Shown: positions 19,175-28,357, numbered from the stretch's first letter. The stretch: DNA of 64,000 bases from Parabacteroides goldsteinii (GCF_015550595.1 NZ_JADNBB010000001.1:506149-570148), one strand, 5' to 3'. Translations and numbers: made by a program. The notes: generated by a model not told the origin, from the letters alone.

Positions 19175-20098
19175 TTATTTCCCTAGTCTGTGCTCGATAT
19201 CTTCCACCAGGCTGCTTGCTCCGATACGGAATAATTCGTTGTTCAGCCATTCATTGCCTAATACCTCTTTTACGATTGTATAGTACTTAACTGCATCCTC
19301 CGCTGTGCGTACTCCTCCGGATATTTTTATCCCAACTCGTCTCCCTGCGATGGAATGGTACGTTTTTAGTACTTTGCACATCGTATAAACGGCTTCCGGT
19401 GTTGCTCCGGGATAACCCTTGCCTGTGGATGTTTTGATGAAATCTGCGCCGGAATAGATAGCCAGGATGGAGGCTTTCCGGATATTGGCAGCAGTAGCCA
19501 ATGCGCCTGTTTCCAGTATCACTTTCAGTTTGGCTTCGCGGCAACTTTCTTTAATCTCCTGCAATTCCTCGGCGATCTCTTCATAATTTTCTTCCATGAA
19601 GTAACCCAGATTCATCACAACATCTATTTCATCGGCTCCCGACATAACAGCCATAGCTGTTTCTGCGATTTTTACTTCTATAAATGTTTGTGAGGAAGGG
19701 AATCCTGCAGCAACGGAAGCGATCTTCACATTCTGTGCGGCTAATGCCTGCTTTACCGTTTCAACGAAGAGGGGATAGGTGCATATCGCTGCCACGTTGG
19801 GAACATCAGGACGGGTACCTTCGAAATCATTGACCTTATCTACCAGTTTCCAGATGCTTTCTTTTGTATCTATACTGGTCAGGGAAGTCAGGTCGATACA
19901 TCCGTGGATCTGTTTTAATACCTCGGGTGTGAAGTTCTCCTTGTAGTGCTTTTCAACGAGTGCATTAACCGTTTCCGTTATTTTGCTATCTGTTGCTACC
20001 GGTTCAAATTTGGTGAATGCTTCATGGTATTTATCCATCTGGTCGTCGTGGTCATGATCATGGTCATGTCCGCAACTGCAATTGTGTTCGTGTGCCAT
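19175..20098 (-). CDS. deoC: Deoxyribose-phosphate aldolase with His-rich N-terminal tail
   Basis: Cleaves 2-deoxyribose 5-phosphate to glyceraldehyde 3-phosphate and acetaldehyde in deoxynucleoside catabolism. The (beta/alpha)8 enzyme shows the Schiff-base lysine motif FIKTSTGKG and the C-terminal phosphate site KISGGVRTAED. At 307 aa it is about 50 residues longer than the E. coli enzyme. The extra N terminus includes a metal-binding-like stretch, HEHNCSCGHDHDHDHDD, at residues 3-19. It is the last gene of the uvrC-dtd-mazG-deoC operon, 2 bp after mazG. The catalytic assignment is firm; the role of the tail is unknown. Confidence 0.94.
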   Translation of the reverse strand: MAHEHNCSCGHDHDHDHDDQMDKYHEAFTKFEPVATDSKITETVNALVEKHYKENFTPEVLKQIHGCIDLTSLTSIDTKESIWKLVDKVNDFEGTRPDVPNVAAICTYPLFVETVKQALAAQNVKIASVAAGFPSSQTFIEVKIAETAMAVMSGADEIDVVMNLGYFMEENYEEIAEELQEIKESCREAKLKVILETGALATAANIRKASILAIYSGADFIKTSTGKGYPGATPEAVYTMCKVLKTYHSIAGRRVGIKISGGVRTAEDAVKYYTIVKEVLGNEWLNNELFRIGASSLVEDIEHRLGK

Positions 20099-20100
20099 CG

Positions 20101-20433
20101 TTATAATTTTTTATTGTTTATATGTCGTTCTTTATCCCGGTCGGTTTTCTTCAGCAGATTCTTTTCGAACGCTGCTGTCAGGTCTACGCCGGTTTGGTTG
20201 GCAAGGCAGAGTAGTACCCATAATACATCCGCCATTTCATCGCCCAAATCGCGATGTTTATCACTTTCCTTAAAGGATTGTTCACCGTAGGTACGAGCCA
20301 TGATACGGGCCAGTTCGCCTACTTCTTCGGTCAGGATCGTCATATTCGTAAGCTCGTTGAAGTAGCGTACACCGTATGTTTTGATCCAGTGGTCTACCTT
20401 TTCCTGGGCTTCCTGCAGGGTAATATCTGCCAT
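20101..20433 (-). CDS. MazG-like nucleotide pyrophosphohydrolase
   Basis: A small all-alpha NTP pyrophosphatase of 110 aa, probably cleaning non-canonical or excess (d)NTPs to monophosphates. The metal-binding pattern is present: EEVGE (about residues 31-35), then DEMAD about 30 residues later (within DLGDEMADVLWVL). It overlaps nothing but lies 1 bp from dtd and 2 bp from deoC, so it is co-transcribed with them. Single-domain length matches MazG-like/iMazG proteins; exact substrate is unknown. Confidence 0.88.
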   Translation of the reverse strand: MADITLQEAQEKVDHWIKTYGVRYFNELTNMTILTEEVGELARIMARTYGEQSFKESDKHRDLGDEMADVLWVLLCLANQTGVDLTAAFEKNLLKKTDRDKERHINNKKL

Positions 20434-20434
20434 C

Positions 20435-20887
20435 TTATTCTTTGTTTTGCGAGTCGATCAGGATTGTGACCGGCCCATCGTTTAACAATTCTATTTTCAT
20501 ATCTGCACCGAATGTTCCTGTGGCAACATCCTTGCCTAGTTGAAGTCCCATCTCCGCACAGAAAGCTTCGTACATCGGTATGGCGATATCCGGTTTAGAC
20601 GCATGGATGTAGGAGGGGCGGTTTCCTTTCTTTGTAGACGCGTGAAGAGTGAACTGGCTAACGACCATAACCTCGCCCTTTGATTCGATCACAGAGCGAT
20701 TCATAACCCCGTTTTCATCGTCGAAAATGCGTAGGTTCGCTATTTTCTTGCATAACCATTCGATGTCCTCCTGTGTGTCGCGATCTTCGATACCTACCAG
20801 CACGAGCAATCCGTTTCCTATTTTAGACTTTACCAGTCCGTCAATCGTGACGGAGCAATGTCGTACACGTTGTATAACTGTTCTCAT
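20435..20887 (-). CDS. dtd: D-aminoacyl-tRNA deacylase
   Basis: Hydrolyses D-amino acids from mischarged tRNAs and thus enforces chirality in translation. The 150-aa protein has both family signatures: SQFTLHAST with the catalytic Thr, and the cross-subunit GPVTI motif near the C terminus (NDGPVTILIDS). Length matches the family. It lies between uvrC (8 bp upstream) and mazG (1 bp downstream) in one operon. Confidence 0.95.
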   Translation of the reverse strand: MRTVIQRVRHCSVTIDGLVKSKIGNGLLVLVGIEDRDTQEDIEWLCKKIANLRIFDDENGVMNRSVIESKGEVMVVSQFTLHASTKKGNRPSYIHASKPDIAIPMYEAFCAEMGLQLGKDVATGTFGADMKIELLNDGPVTILIDSQNKE

Positions 20888-20895
20888 TTATATGT

Positions 20896-22704
20896 TTACT
20901 TTAAACCATTTATTAATGCTTTTGTTTTGGCTTCTCCGATTAATTCTTTTAAATCTTCAAAGCTTGCTTCACGTATTCTTTTTACGCTTTTATAATGGCG
21001 TAAAAGCAATACTTTCGTCTTTTCACCGATTCCTTTGATGCTGTCCAGTTCCGAGCGAGTCTGGCTTTTACTGCGCTTATCCTTGTGGAAGGTGATGGCG
21101 AAGCGGTGTACCTCGTCCTGTATCTGTGTGAAGAACCGGAACATCTGGCTTTGTATCTGCATGCCGACTGTGACCGGTGGAAAGCCGAAGAGCAGTTCCG
21201 ATGTACGGTGCTTGCCGTCTTTCGCTAATCCGGCTATGGGAATATCCAGATGAAGCTCGTCCTGTATGACTTCACGAACCACCTCCATTTGCCCTTTTCC
21301 CCCGTCGGTAAGGATCAGGTCGGGCAGGGGAGATCCTTCGTTGATAGCCCGCTGATAACGGCGACGGACTACTTCTTTCATGGAGGCGTAATCATCGGGG
21401 CCTACTACGGTTTTAATAATGTATTTGCGGTAGTCTTTCTTCGATGGTTTCGCCATTTTAAAGACAACACAGGCTGCAACGGCATCGCTACCCTGTATAT
21501 TCGAGTTGTCGAAACATTCGATATGTATTGGCAGCTTGGGTAAATGTAAAGCGTCCTGTACCTCTTTCAATATGCGTGTGCTGCGTTGTTCCGGATTCAG
21601 TTTTTCCGCTTGTTTCAGGCGGTCTACTTTGAATTGTTTTACATTCATTTCTGAAAGTTCCAGTAGCTTCTTTTTATCGCCACGCTGTGGAACAGTAAAG
21701 CTGACATTGCCCAGTTCCATATCCGGATCGAAAGGAACGATGATCTCCCGGGCTGTACTTTTAAAACGTTCGCGCATTTCAATAATACCCAGGCTGAGCA
21801 GTTCTTCTTTTGTTTCATCCAGCCGTTTTTTATACTCGAACGTGTAAGCCTGCACGATTGCTCCGTTTCCTATATGCATGAAGTTGATATAAGCTGAACG
21901 TTCGTTTTCGGCGATAGAGAAAACATCTATATTGTGTAACATGGGAGTTACCACGGTCGATTTTGCCCGGTAGTTCTCTATTACGTCGTATTTCTCTTTA
22001 ATCTTTTGAGCTTCTTCGAACTTCAATTCTCCGGCAAGCGTTTGCATTTCCTCATAAAGATGTTTGCTTATCTGGGAGATATTCCCGCGCAGGATCTCTT
22101 TTATTTCGGATATATTCTGACGATATTCTTCCAGTGTCTGCAATCCTACGCAGGGGCCTTTGCAGCGCTTTATATGATACTCCAGGCAAACGCTGTATTT
22201 CCCTTCGGCAATCGATTCCGGTGTAAGCGGATATTTGCAGGTGCGTAACGGATAAAGTTCTTTCAACATTTGAAGCATGACTTTTGCCGTATATACGGAA
22301 GGATAGGGACCGTAATACTGCGAACCGTCGCGCACTATATTTCGGGTTTGAAATATACGCGGAAAGTATTCGTTTTTTACCACGATAGACGGATACGTTT
22401 TGTCGTCTTTCAGCATTACGTTATACCGCGGACGGTATTGCTTGATCAGATTATTTTCGAGTAATAAAGCATCCTCTTCCGTATCTACTACGATATATTT
22501 GATGTCGCGGATTTGCTTTACCAATACCCGTGTCTTATTGCTGTCGTGTTCCTTGTTGAAATAGGAGGATACGCGGCGCTTCAGGTTCTTAGCCTTGCCT
22601 ACATAAATGATCGTACCCTTGTCGTCAAAGTACTGGTAGCATCCAGGTTTGTCCGGCAGGATAGAAAGGATCATTTTTATATGTTTGTCGGTTTCTGAAC
22701 TCAT
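20896..22704 (-). CDS. uvrC: Excinuclease ABC subunit C
   Basis: The nuclease subunit of UvrABC nucleotide excision repair, which incises on both sides of a lesion. The 602-aa protein carries an N-terminal GIY-YIG nuclease (PGCYQYFDDKG with IYVGKAKNLKRRV), a UVR/UvrB-binding motif at about 205-240 (LKFEEAQKIKEKYDVIENY), the RNase H-like 5' nuclease domain (HIECFDNSNIQGSDAVAA), and a C-terminal double helix-hairpin-helix (DSIKGIGEKTKVLLLRHY). It is the first gene of a four-gene operon with dtd, mazG and deoC. Confidence 0.97.
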   Translation of the reverse strand: MSSETDKHIKMILSILPDKPGCYQYFDDKGTIIYVGKAKNLKRRVSSYFNKEHDSNKTRVLVKQIRDIKYIVVDTEEDALLLENNLIKQYRPRYNVMLKDDKTYPSIVVKNEYFPRIFQTRNIVRDGSQYYGPYPSVYTAKVMLQMLKELYPLRTCKYPLTPESIAEGKYSVCLEYHIKRCKGPCVGLQTLEEYRQNISEIKEILRGNISQISKHLYEEMQTLAGELKFEEAQKIKEKYDVIENYRAKSTVVTPMLHNIDVFSIAENERSAYINFMHIGNGAIVQAYTFEYKKRLDETKEELLSLGIIEMRERFKSTAREIIVPFDPDMELGNVSFTVPQRGDKKKLLELSEMNVKQFKVDRLKQAEKLNPEQRSTRILKEVQDALHLPKLPIHIECFDNSNIQGSDAVAACVVFKMAKPSKKDYRKYIIKTVVGPDDYASMKEVVRRRYQRAINEGSPLPDLILTDGGKGQMEVVREVIQDELHLDIPIAGLAKDGKHRTSELLFGFPPVTVGMQIQSQMFRFFTQIQDEVHRFAITFHKDKRSKSQTRSELDSIKGIGEKTKVLLLRHYKSVKRIREASFEDLKELIGEAKTKALINGLK

Positions 22705-22762
22705 CTTGTTTAATTGTTTCTGGCCTATTCCCAGTGTTTTACCTCCTTTTACCTAAAGCAAA

Positions 22763-22778
22763 TGTTTCACGTGGAACA
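22763..22778. promoter_or_regulatory. parS-type centromere site
   Basis: The 16-bp sequence TGTTTCACGTGGAACA is the exact reverse complement of the widely conserved chromosomal parS, TGTTCCACGTGAAACA, recognised by ParB/Spo0J. It lies in the 83-bp gap between mnmG and uvrC, outside any coding region. parS sites normally cluster near the replication origin. No dnaA, parA or parB is in the window, so the origin itself is not shown. Confidence 0.85.
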
Positions 22779-22787
22779 ATTCGCGTT

Positions 22788-24665
22788 TTATCTTCCGAGT
22801 AGCACCAACAGGATGTTTATATCGCTTGGAGAGATACCAGGGATACGACTTGCCTGGGCAATTGTATCCGGATCTATCTTGGTTAGCTTTTGCCGTGCTT
22901 CGGTCGATAAAGACTGGATCGAATTGTAATCGAATTTGCCTTTGATGTGGATATTCTCCAAACGATTTATCTTATCTGCTATGATCTGCTCGCGCCGGAT
23001 GTACCCGCTGTACTTGATCAGGATTTCTGCCGCTTCGATAATCTCTTCTTTACGTGAAACGGGAACCTTGTCCAGTTCTGTGCGGAGTGCCGGAACGAGG
23101 GTGGCAATACTTTCCATCGTGAGCTGCGGGCGAAGGATCAAGTCGATTAGCTTGCAGCCGTGAGCGAGTGGGGTAGTACCTAGTTTCTCTAATCCGTCGT
23201 TTATATATTGCGGCTTCACAGAATAGTTTTCTGCAAAGGAGATAATAGCATCCCTGTGTCCCTTTTTCTCTTTGAGCAGGTCGTAACGGTCTTGTTTCGC
23301 TAAACCTATTTTGTATGCTTTTTCTGTCAGACGCATATCTGCATCGTCTTGTCGGAGCAGGATGCGGTATTCGGCACGGGAGGTAAACATCCGGTAAGGC
23401 TCGTCTACACCTTTTGTTACCAGGTCGTCGATAAGTACTCCTATATAGGCTTCATCGCGGCCTAATACGAATGGTTTGCCACCGTGGCAGTTTATATGTG
23501 CATTGATACCTGCAATCAGTCCCTGGCCGCCTGCTTCTTCATAGCCGGTAGTACCGTTGATCTGTCCTGCAAAGAACAGGTTTCTGATCTGTTTTGTTTC
23601 CAAGTTATGATGTAGCTGTGTCGGATCGAAGAAATCGTATTCGATCGCATATCCCGGGCGGTAAATTTGAATATCCCTGAATGCAGGGATGGCTTGTAAT
23701 GCACGCAGCTGAATGTCTAATGGGAGAGAGGAGGAGAAACCGTTCAGGTAATATTCCTGTGTCGTTTCTCCTTCCGGTTCCAGAAACAGCTGGTGTTGTG
23801 TTTTATCTGCGAAGGTGACGATCTTTGTTTCGATACTCGGACAGTAGCGCGGGCCGATGCTCTGGATCTGTCCATTGTACAGAGGAGAGTCGGGGAGGCC
23901 TTCGCGAAGGATTTCATGACAAGCTTCATTGGTGAATGTTGTCCAGCAGCTAAGTTGCTTTAACGGGCGTGGCTGGAAATCGAGGTATGAGAATTTGTGG
24001 AAGTCATTCTCTCCCGGTTGTTCCCCCATTTCATCGAAATGTATGCTGCGGCCGTCGATGCGGACGGGTGTTCCTGTCTTCATCCGTTCGGATCTAATGC
24101 CTACGGAAACCAACTGTTCTGTGAGTCCTGTGGCTGCCGGTTCGGAGATGCGTCCGCCGCGTAATTGCGTGCGTCCTATATGCATCAATCCGTTTAGAAA
24201 TGTACCGTTGGTTAGAACCACGCTTTTGGCTCGAAACTCAACGTTCATATTGGTCTTAACGCCACAAACGGTATTCCCGTCAAGTAATAGCTCCTGAACG
24301 GTATCCTGCCAGATATATAGATTCGGAAGGTTTTCCACGATCCCCCGCCAGCAGTCGATGAAGCGGGCACGGTCGCTTTGGGCACGCGGGCTCCACATGG
24401 CTGGTCCTTTGCTTCGGTTCAACATACGGAACTGAATAGCGGTACGATCTGTAACAATACCCATATACCCTCCCAATGCGTCAATCTCACGAACGATCTG
24501 TCCTTTGGCGATACCGCCTACGGCCGGATTGCAACTCATCTGTGCAATCTTGTTCATGTCCATTGTGATAAGAAGCGTTTTTGAACCCAGGTTGGCGGCA
24601 GCTGCTGCGGCTTCACAGCCTGCATGACCGGCACCTACCACGATCACATCGTAATTGAAAGTCAT
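22788..24665 (-). CDS. mnmG: tRNA uridine-5-carboxymethylaminomethyl modification enzyme MnmG
   Basis: FAD-dependent partner of MnmE that installs the cmnm5 group on wobble uridine of several tRNAs. The 625-aa protein has the Rossmann motif VVGAGHAGCEAAAAAANLG near the N terminus, the family segment SCNPAVGGIAKG, a conserved GQINGTTGYEEAAGQG-like stretch (observed as GTTGYEEAGGQGL), and the C-terminal helical domain ending in ISPSDINILLVLL. The frame can be extended 20 codons upstream, but MTFNYDVIVVG is the standard start. It is transcribed alone toward the parS site. Confidence 0.96.
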   Translation of the reverse strand: MTFNYDVIVVGAGHAGCEAAAAAANLGSKTLLITMDMNKIAQMSCNPAVGGIAKGQIVREIDALGGYMGIVTDRTAIQFRMLNRSKGPAMWSPRAQSDRARFIDCWRGIVENLPNLYIWQDTVQELLLDGNTVCGVKTNMNVEFRAKSVVLTNGTFLNGLMHIGRTQLRGGRISEPAATGLTEQLVSVGIRSERMKTGTPVRIDGRSIHFDEMGEQPGENDFHKFSYLDFQPRPLKQLSCWTTFTNEACHEILREGLPDSPLYNGQIQSIGPRYCPSIETKIVTFADKTQHQLFLEPEGETTQEYYLNGFSSSLPLDIQLRALQAIPAFRDIQIYRPGYAIEYDFFDPTQLHHNLETKQIRNLFFAGQINGTTGYEEAGGQGLIAGINAHINCHGGKPFVLGRDEAYIGVLIDDLVTKGVDEPYRMFTSRAEYRILLRQDDADMRLTEKAYKIGLAKQDRYDLLKEKKGHRDAIISFAENYSVKPQYINDGLEKLGTTPLAHGCKLIDLILRPQLTMESIATLVPALRTELDKVPVSRKEEIIEAAEILIKYSGYIRREQIIADKINRLENIHIKGKFDYNSIQSLSTEARQKLTKIDPDTIAQASRIPGISPSDINILLVLLGR

Positions 24666-24691
24666 TGTCGTAATTATCTTTGTTTCTTCTG

Positions 24692-24699
24692 CAAAGATA
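24692..24699 (-). promoter_or_regulatory. -7 box of mnmG
   Basis: TATCTTTG on the minus strand lies 26 bp upstream of the chosen mnmG ATG. It overlaps the possible N-terminal extension, which supports the shorter start. Confidence 0.4.
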
Positions 24700-24770
24700 G
24701 TCATACTCCGCCTTTTAGTCATCATCCCAAAGGATATTTTGCTTATGCTTTGTTTCGTTAAAGGTTTCGG

Positions 24771-25526
24771 TCATAATTCCTTTAAAACCTCCATCACATA
24801 GTTCCGCCGTTGCCGGGAGATAGGGATGGACGATCTGTCTTTCATGCGGATATATCCTCCGTCGCTTTTGATGAAGCTTTTGATCTCATCCAGGTTGATC
24901 AAGTGCGATTGGTGTACGCGCAGGAAATGATAGGGAGTTAATAGCTCGTCGAATTCTTTTAATGTTTTGGAGACAACCAGCTTCTCACCTGTCTTTAGAT
25001 AGAAAGTCGTATAGTTGCTCTCCGATTCGCAACGGATGATGGAGCCGATCTCTACAAACTCTATTTTATCGGCGACAGACAGTGCTATTTTCTTTTGTTT
25101 GTCTATCGCCCGTGTGTTCTGGAGGAGGTTTTGCATCCGTTTGTTTTCCTGTTTCCGCAATACTACCTGGACGGCTTTATCTACGGCATGTGTCAGCTCC
25201 TCCGGGTCGATCGGTTTCAATAGATAGTCGAGTGCACTGAAACGGATTGCCTGGATCGCATAGCTGTCGTAGGCGGTTACAAAGATCACCTCAAAGGGAA
25301 TATCAGGAAGACTTTCCAGAAGGGAAAAACCGGTATCGTCACCCAGCCGGATATCCAAAAAGAGGATATCCGGTTTTGCTTCGGGCAGGACGGTAAGAGC
25401 TTCCGTAACGGAACTGCAGATGGCCGATATACTGATCTGCGGGCAATAGGTCCCGATCATACGGAGCAGGTTCTCCCGGTTACCCTGCTCGTCATCTACA
25501 ATTGTTGCGGTTATTTTTGTGTTCAT
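24771..25526 (-). CDS. LytTR-family response regulator
   Basis: Response regulator of 251 aa with an N-terminal receiver domain (acidic pair in ATIVDDEQG, phosphoacceptor Asp58 in DILFLDIRLG, conserved Lys in YLLKPID) and a C-terminal LytTR DNA-binding domain at about 150-250 (RVHQSHLINLDEIKSF, PISRQRRNYV). The start at 25526 was chosen over an upstream ATG because it begins the receiver fold and leaves an 8-bp gap after the kinase gene. It is co-transcribed with the upstream sensor kinase, forming a LytS/LytR-type pair. Target genes are not evident. Confidence 0.93.
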   Translation of the reverse strand: MNTKITATIVDDEQGNRENLLRMIGTYCPQISISAICSSVTEALTVLPEAKPDILFLDIRLGDDTGFSLLESLPDIPFEVIFVTAYDSYAIQAIRFSALDYLLKPIDPEELTHAVDKAVQVVLRKQENKRMQNLLQNTRAIDKQKKIALSVADKIEFVEIGSIIRCESESNYTTFYLKTGEKLVVSKTLKEFDELLTPYHFLRVHQSHLINLDEIKSFIKSDGGYIRMKDRSSIPISRQRRNYVMEVLKEL

Positions 25527-25534
25527 ATTTTGCG

Positions 25535-28150
25535 TTATAAAGGAATGGATAACCGGACATGGCAACCGGAGACAGCTTCTTTTTCCTGCCTATTTTCGAT
25601 TGTAACACCGATTTCCGTGTTGTACAAAGTCTTTAATATTTCGAACTCGTTGGTGACGGCACGGATACCGAAACCTCCGTTCTCTTCTGTTTTCAGTCCG
25701 GGACCATCGTCGGTAATGTCGATTATCAACAACTGGTTTTGCAAAGATAATCGAATTGTGATCTCTCCGGTACCTCGCGGGGCGATTCCGTGTTTAACTG
25801 CATTTTCAACGAAAGGTTGTATCAGCATTCCCGGTATCTCGATCGTATCCGGCTGGATGTTTTCGTCTACTGTCAGGGAGTAGGAGAAGGGGAAACGTAG
25901 TTGTTCGAGTTTCAAATATAACTGTAGCTGTTCGATCTCGTCGGAGAGGGGAACAAGCTTCTTTTCGGACGTAGCCAATACCTTCCGCAGTAAACGGGAG
26001 AAGTCGATCAGATATTTATTCGCCTCCTGATTGGCGGAGCGGTTGATCAGATTCTGGATCGAGCTGAGTGCATTAAAGATGAAATGCGGGTTCATCTGCG
26101 AACGGATCGCACGGAGTTCGAGTTCACGGATACGACGGCGGTTAAGCTCCTGCTTCTGTTTGCTTTTGGTCCGGAAATAGTAAATAAGACCGATGATCGC
26201 AGCGAGTAAAAGCGCACCTATAACGCCTTCTTTGAATCCTTTTATGAAATCGTTGAAGGATTTATCTTCTCTGCTCAGGTCTTTTTTTACTAAATCGATG
26301 ATTGTGTCTATGTCAAAATCCCAGAGTCTCCGATAGAGAATAGTTCCGTCTTCGCGCATCAGAATGGTGAGTGGGTAGATACCCTTAGACTTTAAATCTT
26401 GTGCTTGCTGGCTGGGTATAGCTTTGTATGGCTTTACCTTCTCAGCATTATGAGAGGAGAAATTTGAGTATAGTTCGAGTTGTATGGTCGAAGTTAGTCC
26501 TTCCGCTTCAATACGCTGTTTCAAGTCGAGTGCGTTTTGGAGATTATTGGCGGGAAGACCATCCCATGGCAATAGTTGTAACAGGATGTATTTCCGGTCG
26601 TTTCCTTTCGCCAGGTGCAGGCTGTCAGCTATAATCAGACCGGTTTCTTTAATATTCTTTCCGGCTTCGAAAGGTAACAGCTTGTTGTATGTATTTTTTA
26701 GATCGTTTGTCAGACTGGTATCCGGGCAGGAGCTGATAAAATCCTTATAATCCGCATCTAATTCGGATAGCATTTTTTCACCCATTAAAGCCTTTAGATT
26801 AATTTTGTTTACTTGATATTTAGGATAACCTGAAAGGATTTGTTTCGTTAATAGATAGTCTTCCTGTGGGGTTAATTCTTTTTGCTTGTTCAGACGTAGA
26901 TTATCCGACTTGAGTTCCTGTTTTTTATAGATAGTATACTCATACAGAAAATAGTCATAATTTGCAGCATCCGGTTTTTTTAGGTTGTATGCATAATCGA
27001 TAAGTGGATTGACCGATGCAAAGTGGGGGGCTTGCCAGCTGAGCAAACCGCTTTTATGCCAGGCCTCTTTGTCGGTGTAATACATATAGCGTTGTAGGAT
27101 AATAGCTCCTTTGAGATACTGTTCCGAGCGTTCGAATACCTTTCGCCAATAGGGATCCATCTTTCCAAAATCTTTCTCTAAGACAGTTTGAAAAAGAGCA
27201 TTACGGGACTGGAAGGCTTTTTCCAGCTGGTCGGGTTGGCTGAGGTTAAAAGCATATATGTCAGACTCATAGAGATTGGCGAACCGTCGATAGCCATATT
27301 GGAAGTTGTTTTGCTCGTTTCCTCGTCCTTCGTAACGGATGCGATGTGTATCTATATATAGTTTTTTGTCCTGAACAATGGAATCTCCGGGAGTTAGTAG
27401 TAGCGTTTTTTGTGCTCCGACTTTGTATTCTGTCGGGTAGGGGATAAATATTTTTTTATGAACGGTTGAATCTCCGGATGTGTCGAGATCTAAATTGCAG
27501 CAGGTAAATTCCGTATTTGGAGGAAGAGGGAAGGAGGCTTCGATAATTCGTGTATTCGGTGTCGGAAAGTTAGGTAGGCCCTCACTCCATCCGGTCAGAA
27601 GATCGTTGGCTGTCGAGGTGACAAGCTTGTCCAGATTTAAAGAATCCTGAACAGATACATCCGTATTGGCTGATAATCCCTCTTGTCTTACTCCGAAAGG
27701 AATATACGTTTTCGAATAGGAGTAGAGTGAGTTCGTTCTGTCGAAAGTGAGTGCTTTTCCACTCTTCCGATCGTATGTGGCATGTAGAATCTGTTTGTCA
27801 GAGGTACTGTCTTTAAAACCGAAATCCTGCTGGTAACGATTGTCGAAATAATAAAATCCCTGTTTCTCTTTATCATTGTGACAATCATACAGGTTATCCA
27901 GCGTATAATCGATAGAAATGGATTTATCTGATCTATCTGTCACTGTTGCCCGGACAATGACCCTCCGGATATTCTCTGCTCTCCAGGGAATCTCTTCCTG
28001 GATTCCCGGTGCCACATAAGGATAATAATGAACACACTCAAAAGTGAACCAATCCCCTTTTTTAAGAGAATCGCGACTGTAAGGAGTGAATGATTCCGCC
28101 CATCCGTTCCATGCCAGACATACGAATAAAAATAAGAGCCTTACTTTCAT
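25535..28150 (-). CDS. LytS-type sensor histidine kinase with thioredoxin-like extracytoplasmic domain
   Basis: Membrane sensor kinase of 871 aa. A signal peptide (MKVRLLFLFVCLAWNGWA) is followed by a periplasmic region of about 620 residues. Its last part, about 495-625, resembles a TlpA/AhpC-TSA thioredoxin fold: GKNIKETGLIIADS, then KYILLQLLPWDGLP, then YPLTILMREDGTILYRR. The WCxxC cysteines are replaced (WDGLP), so it would sense and not catalyse. A membrane helix follows at about 643-660, then a His_kinase domain with His689 in MNPHFIFNALSSIQN and a HATPase (FVENAVKHG; DDGPGL). The start at 28150 begins the signal peptide. The ligand is unknown. Confidence 0.9.
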   Translation of the reverse strand: MKVRLLFLFVCLAWNGWAESFTPYSRDSLKKGDWFTFECVHYYPYVAPGIQEEIPWRAENIRRVIVRATVTDRSDKSISIDYTLDNLYDCHNDKEKQGFYYFDNRYQQDFGFKDSTSDKQILHATYDRKSGKALTFDRTNSLYSYSKTYIPFGVRQEGLSANTDVSVQDSLNLDKLVTSTANDLLTGWSEGLPNFPTPNTRIIEASFPLPPNTEFTCCNLDLDTSGDSTVHKKIFIPYPTEYKVGAQKTLLLTPGDSIVQDKKLYIDTHRIRYEGRGNEQNNFQYGYRRFANLYESDIYAFNLSQPDQLEKAFQSRNALFQTVLEKDFGKMDPYWRKVFERSEQYLKGAIILQRYMYYTDKEAWHKSGLLSWQAPHFASVNPLIDYAYNLKKPDAANYDYFLYEYTIYKKQELKSDNLRLNKQKELTPQEDYLLTKQILSGYPKYQVNKINLKALMGEKMLSELDADYKDFISSCPDTSLTNDLKNTYNKLLPFEAGKNIKETGLIIADSLHLAKGNDRKYILLQLLPWDGLPANNLQNALDLKQRIEAEGLTSTIQLELYSNFSSHNAEKVKPYKAIPSQQAQDLKSKGIYPLTILMREDGTILYRRLWDFDIDTIIDLVKKDLSREDKSFNDFIKGFKEGVIGALLLAAIIGLIYYFRTKSKQKQELNRRRIRELELRAIRSQMNPHFIFNALSSIQNLINRSANQEANKYLIDFSRLLRKVLATSEKKLVPLSDEIEQLQLYLKLEQLRFPFSYSLTVDENIQPDTIEIPGMLIQPFVENAVKHGIAPRGTGEITIRLSLQNQLLIIDITDDGPGLKTEENGGFGIRAVTNEFEILKTLYNTEIGVTIENRQEKEAVSGCHVRLSIPL

Positions 28151-28186
28151 ATCTGTAAATTTAAGATGAAAAATTAGATTACAGAC

Positions 28187-28194
28187 CAAATGTA
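28187..28194 (-). promoter_or_regulatory. -7 box of the LytS/LytTR operon
   Basis: TACATTTG on the minus strand matches TAnnTTTG 36 bp upstream of the kinase ATG. No -33 element was recognised. The remainder of the 28151-28317 gap is A/T-rich with nothing else recognisable. Confidence 0.35.
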
Positions 28195-28317
28195 GAAAGA
28201 AAGACTCTTGCGTGGCCGGAAAATGAGTAAATGGTAGTTGCGAGTGAGTAATAATGTAACATTTGAACATAAATATAAATAATGAACTGAATAGGATGAT
28301 AAAGAATAAAAAAATAC

Positions 28318-28325
28318 TATGTTTG
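28318..28325 (+). promoter_or_regulatory. -7 box of the DUF1016 nuclease gene
   Basis: TATGTTTG matches TAnnTTTG. It overlaps an in-frame ATG at 28319, which therefore cannot be the translation start from this promoter; the next ATG is 28358. Confidence 0.45.
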
Positions 28326-28357
28326 CATACATAATTATTAATAACAAATCCGAGACT

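Noticed and set aside
22705..24725. Possible replication origin around mnmG and parS
   Set aside because: There is no dnaA or dnaN gene, no cluster of TTATCCACA-type boxes and no unwinding region; only the parS site is supported.
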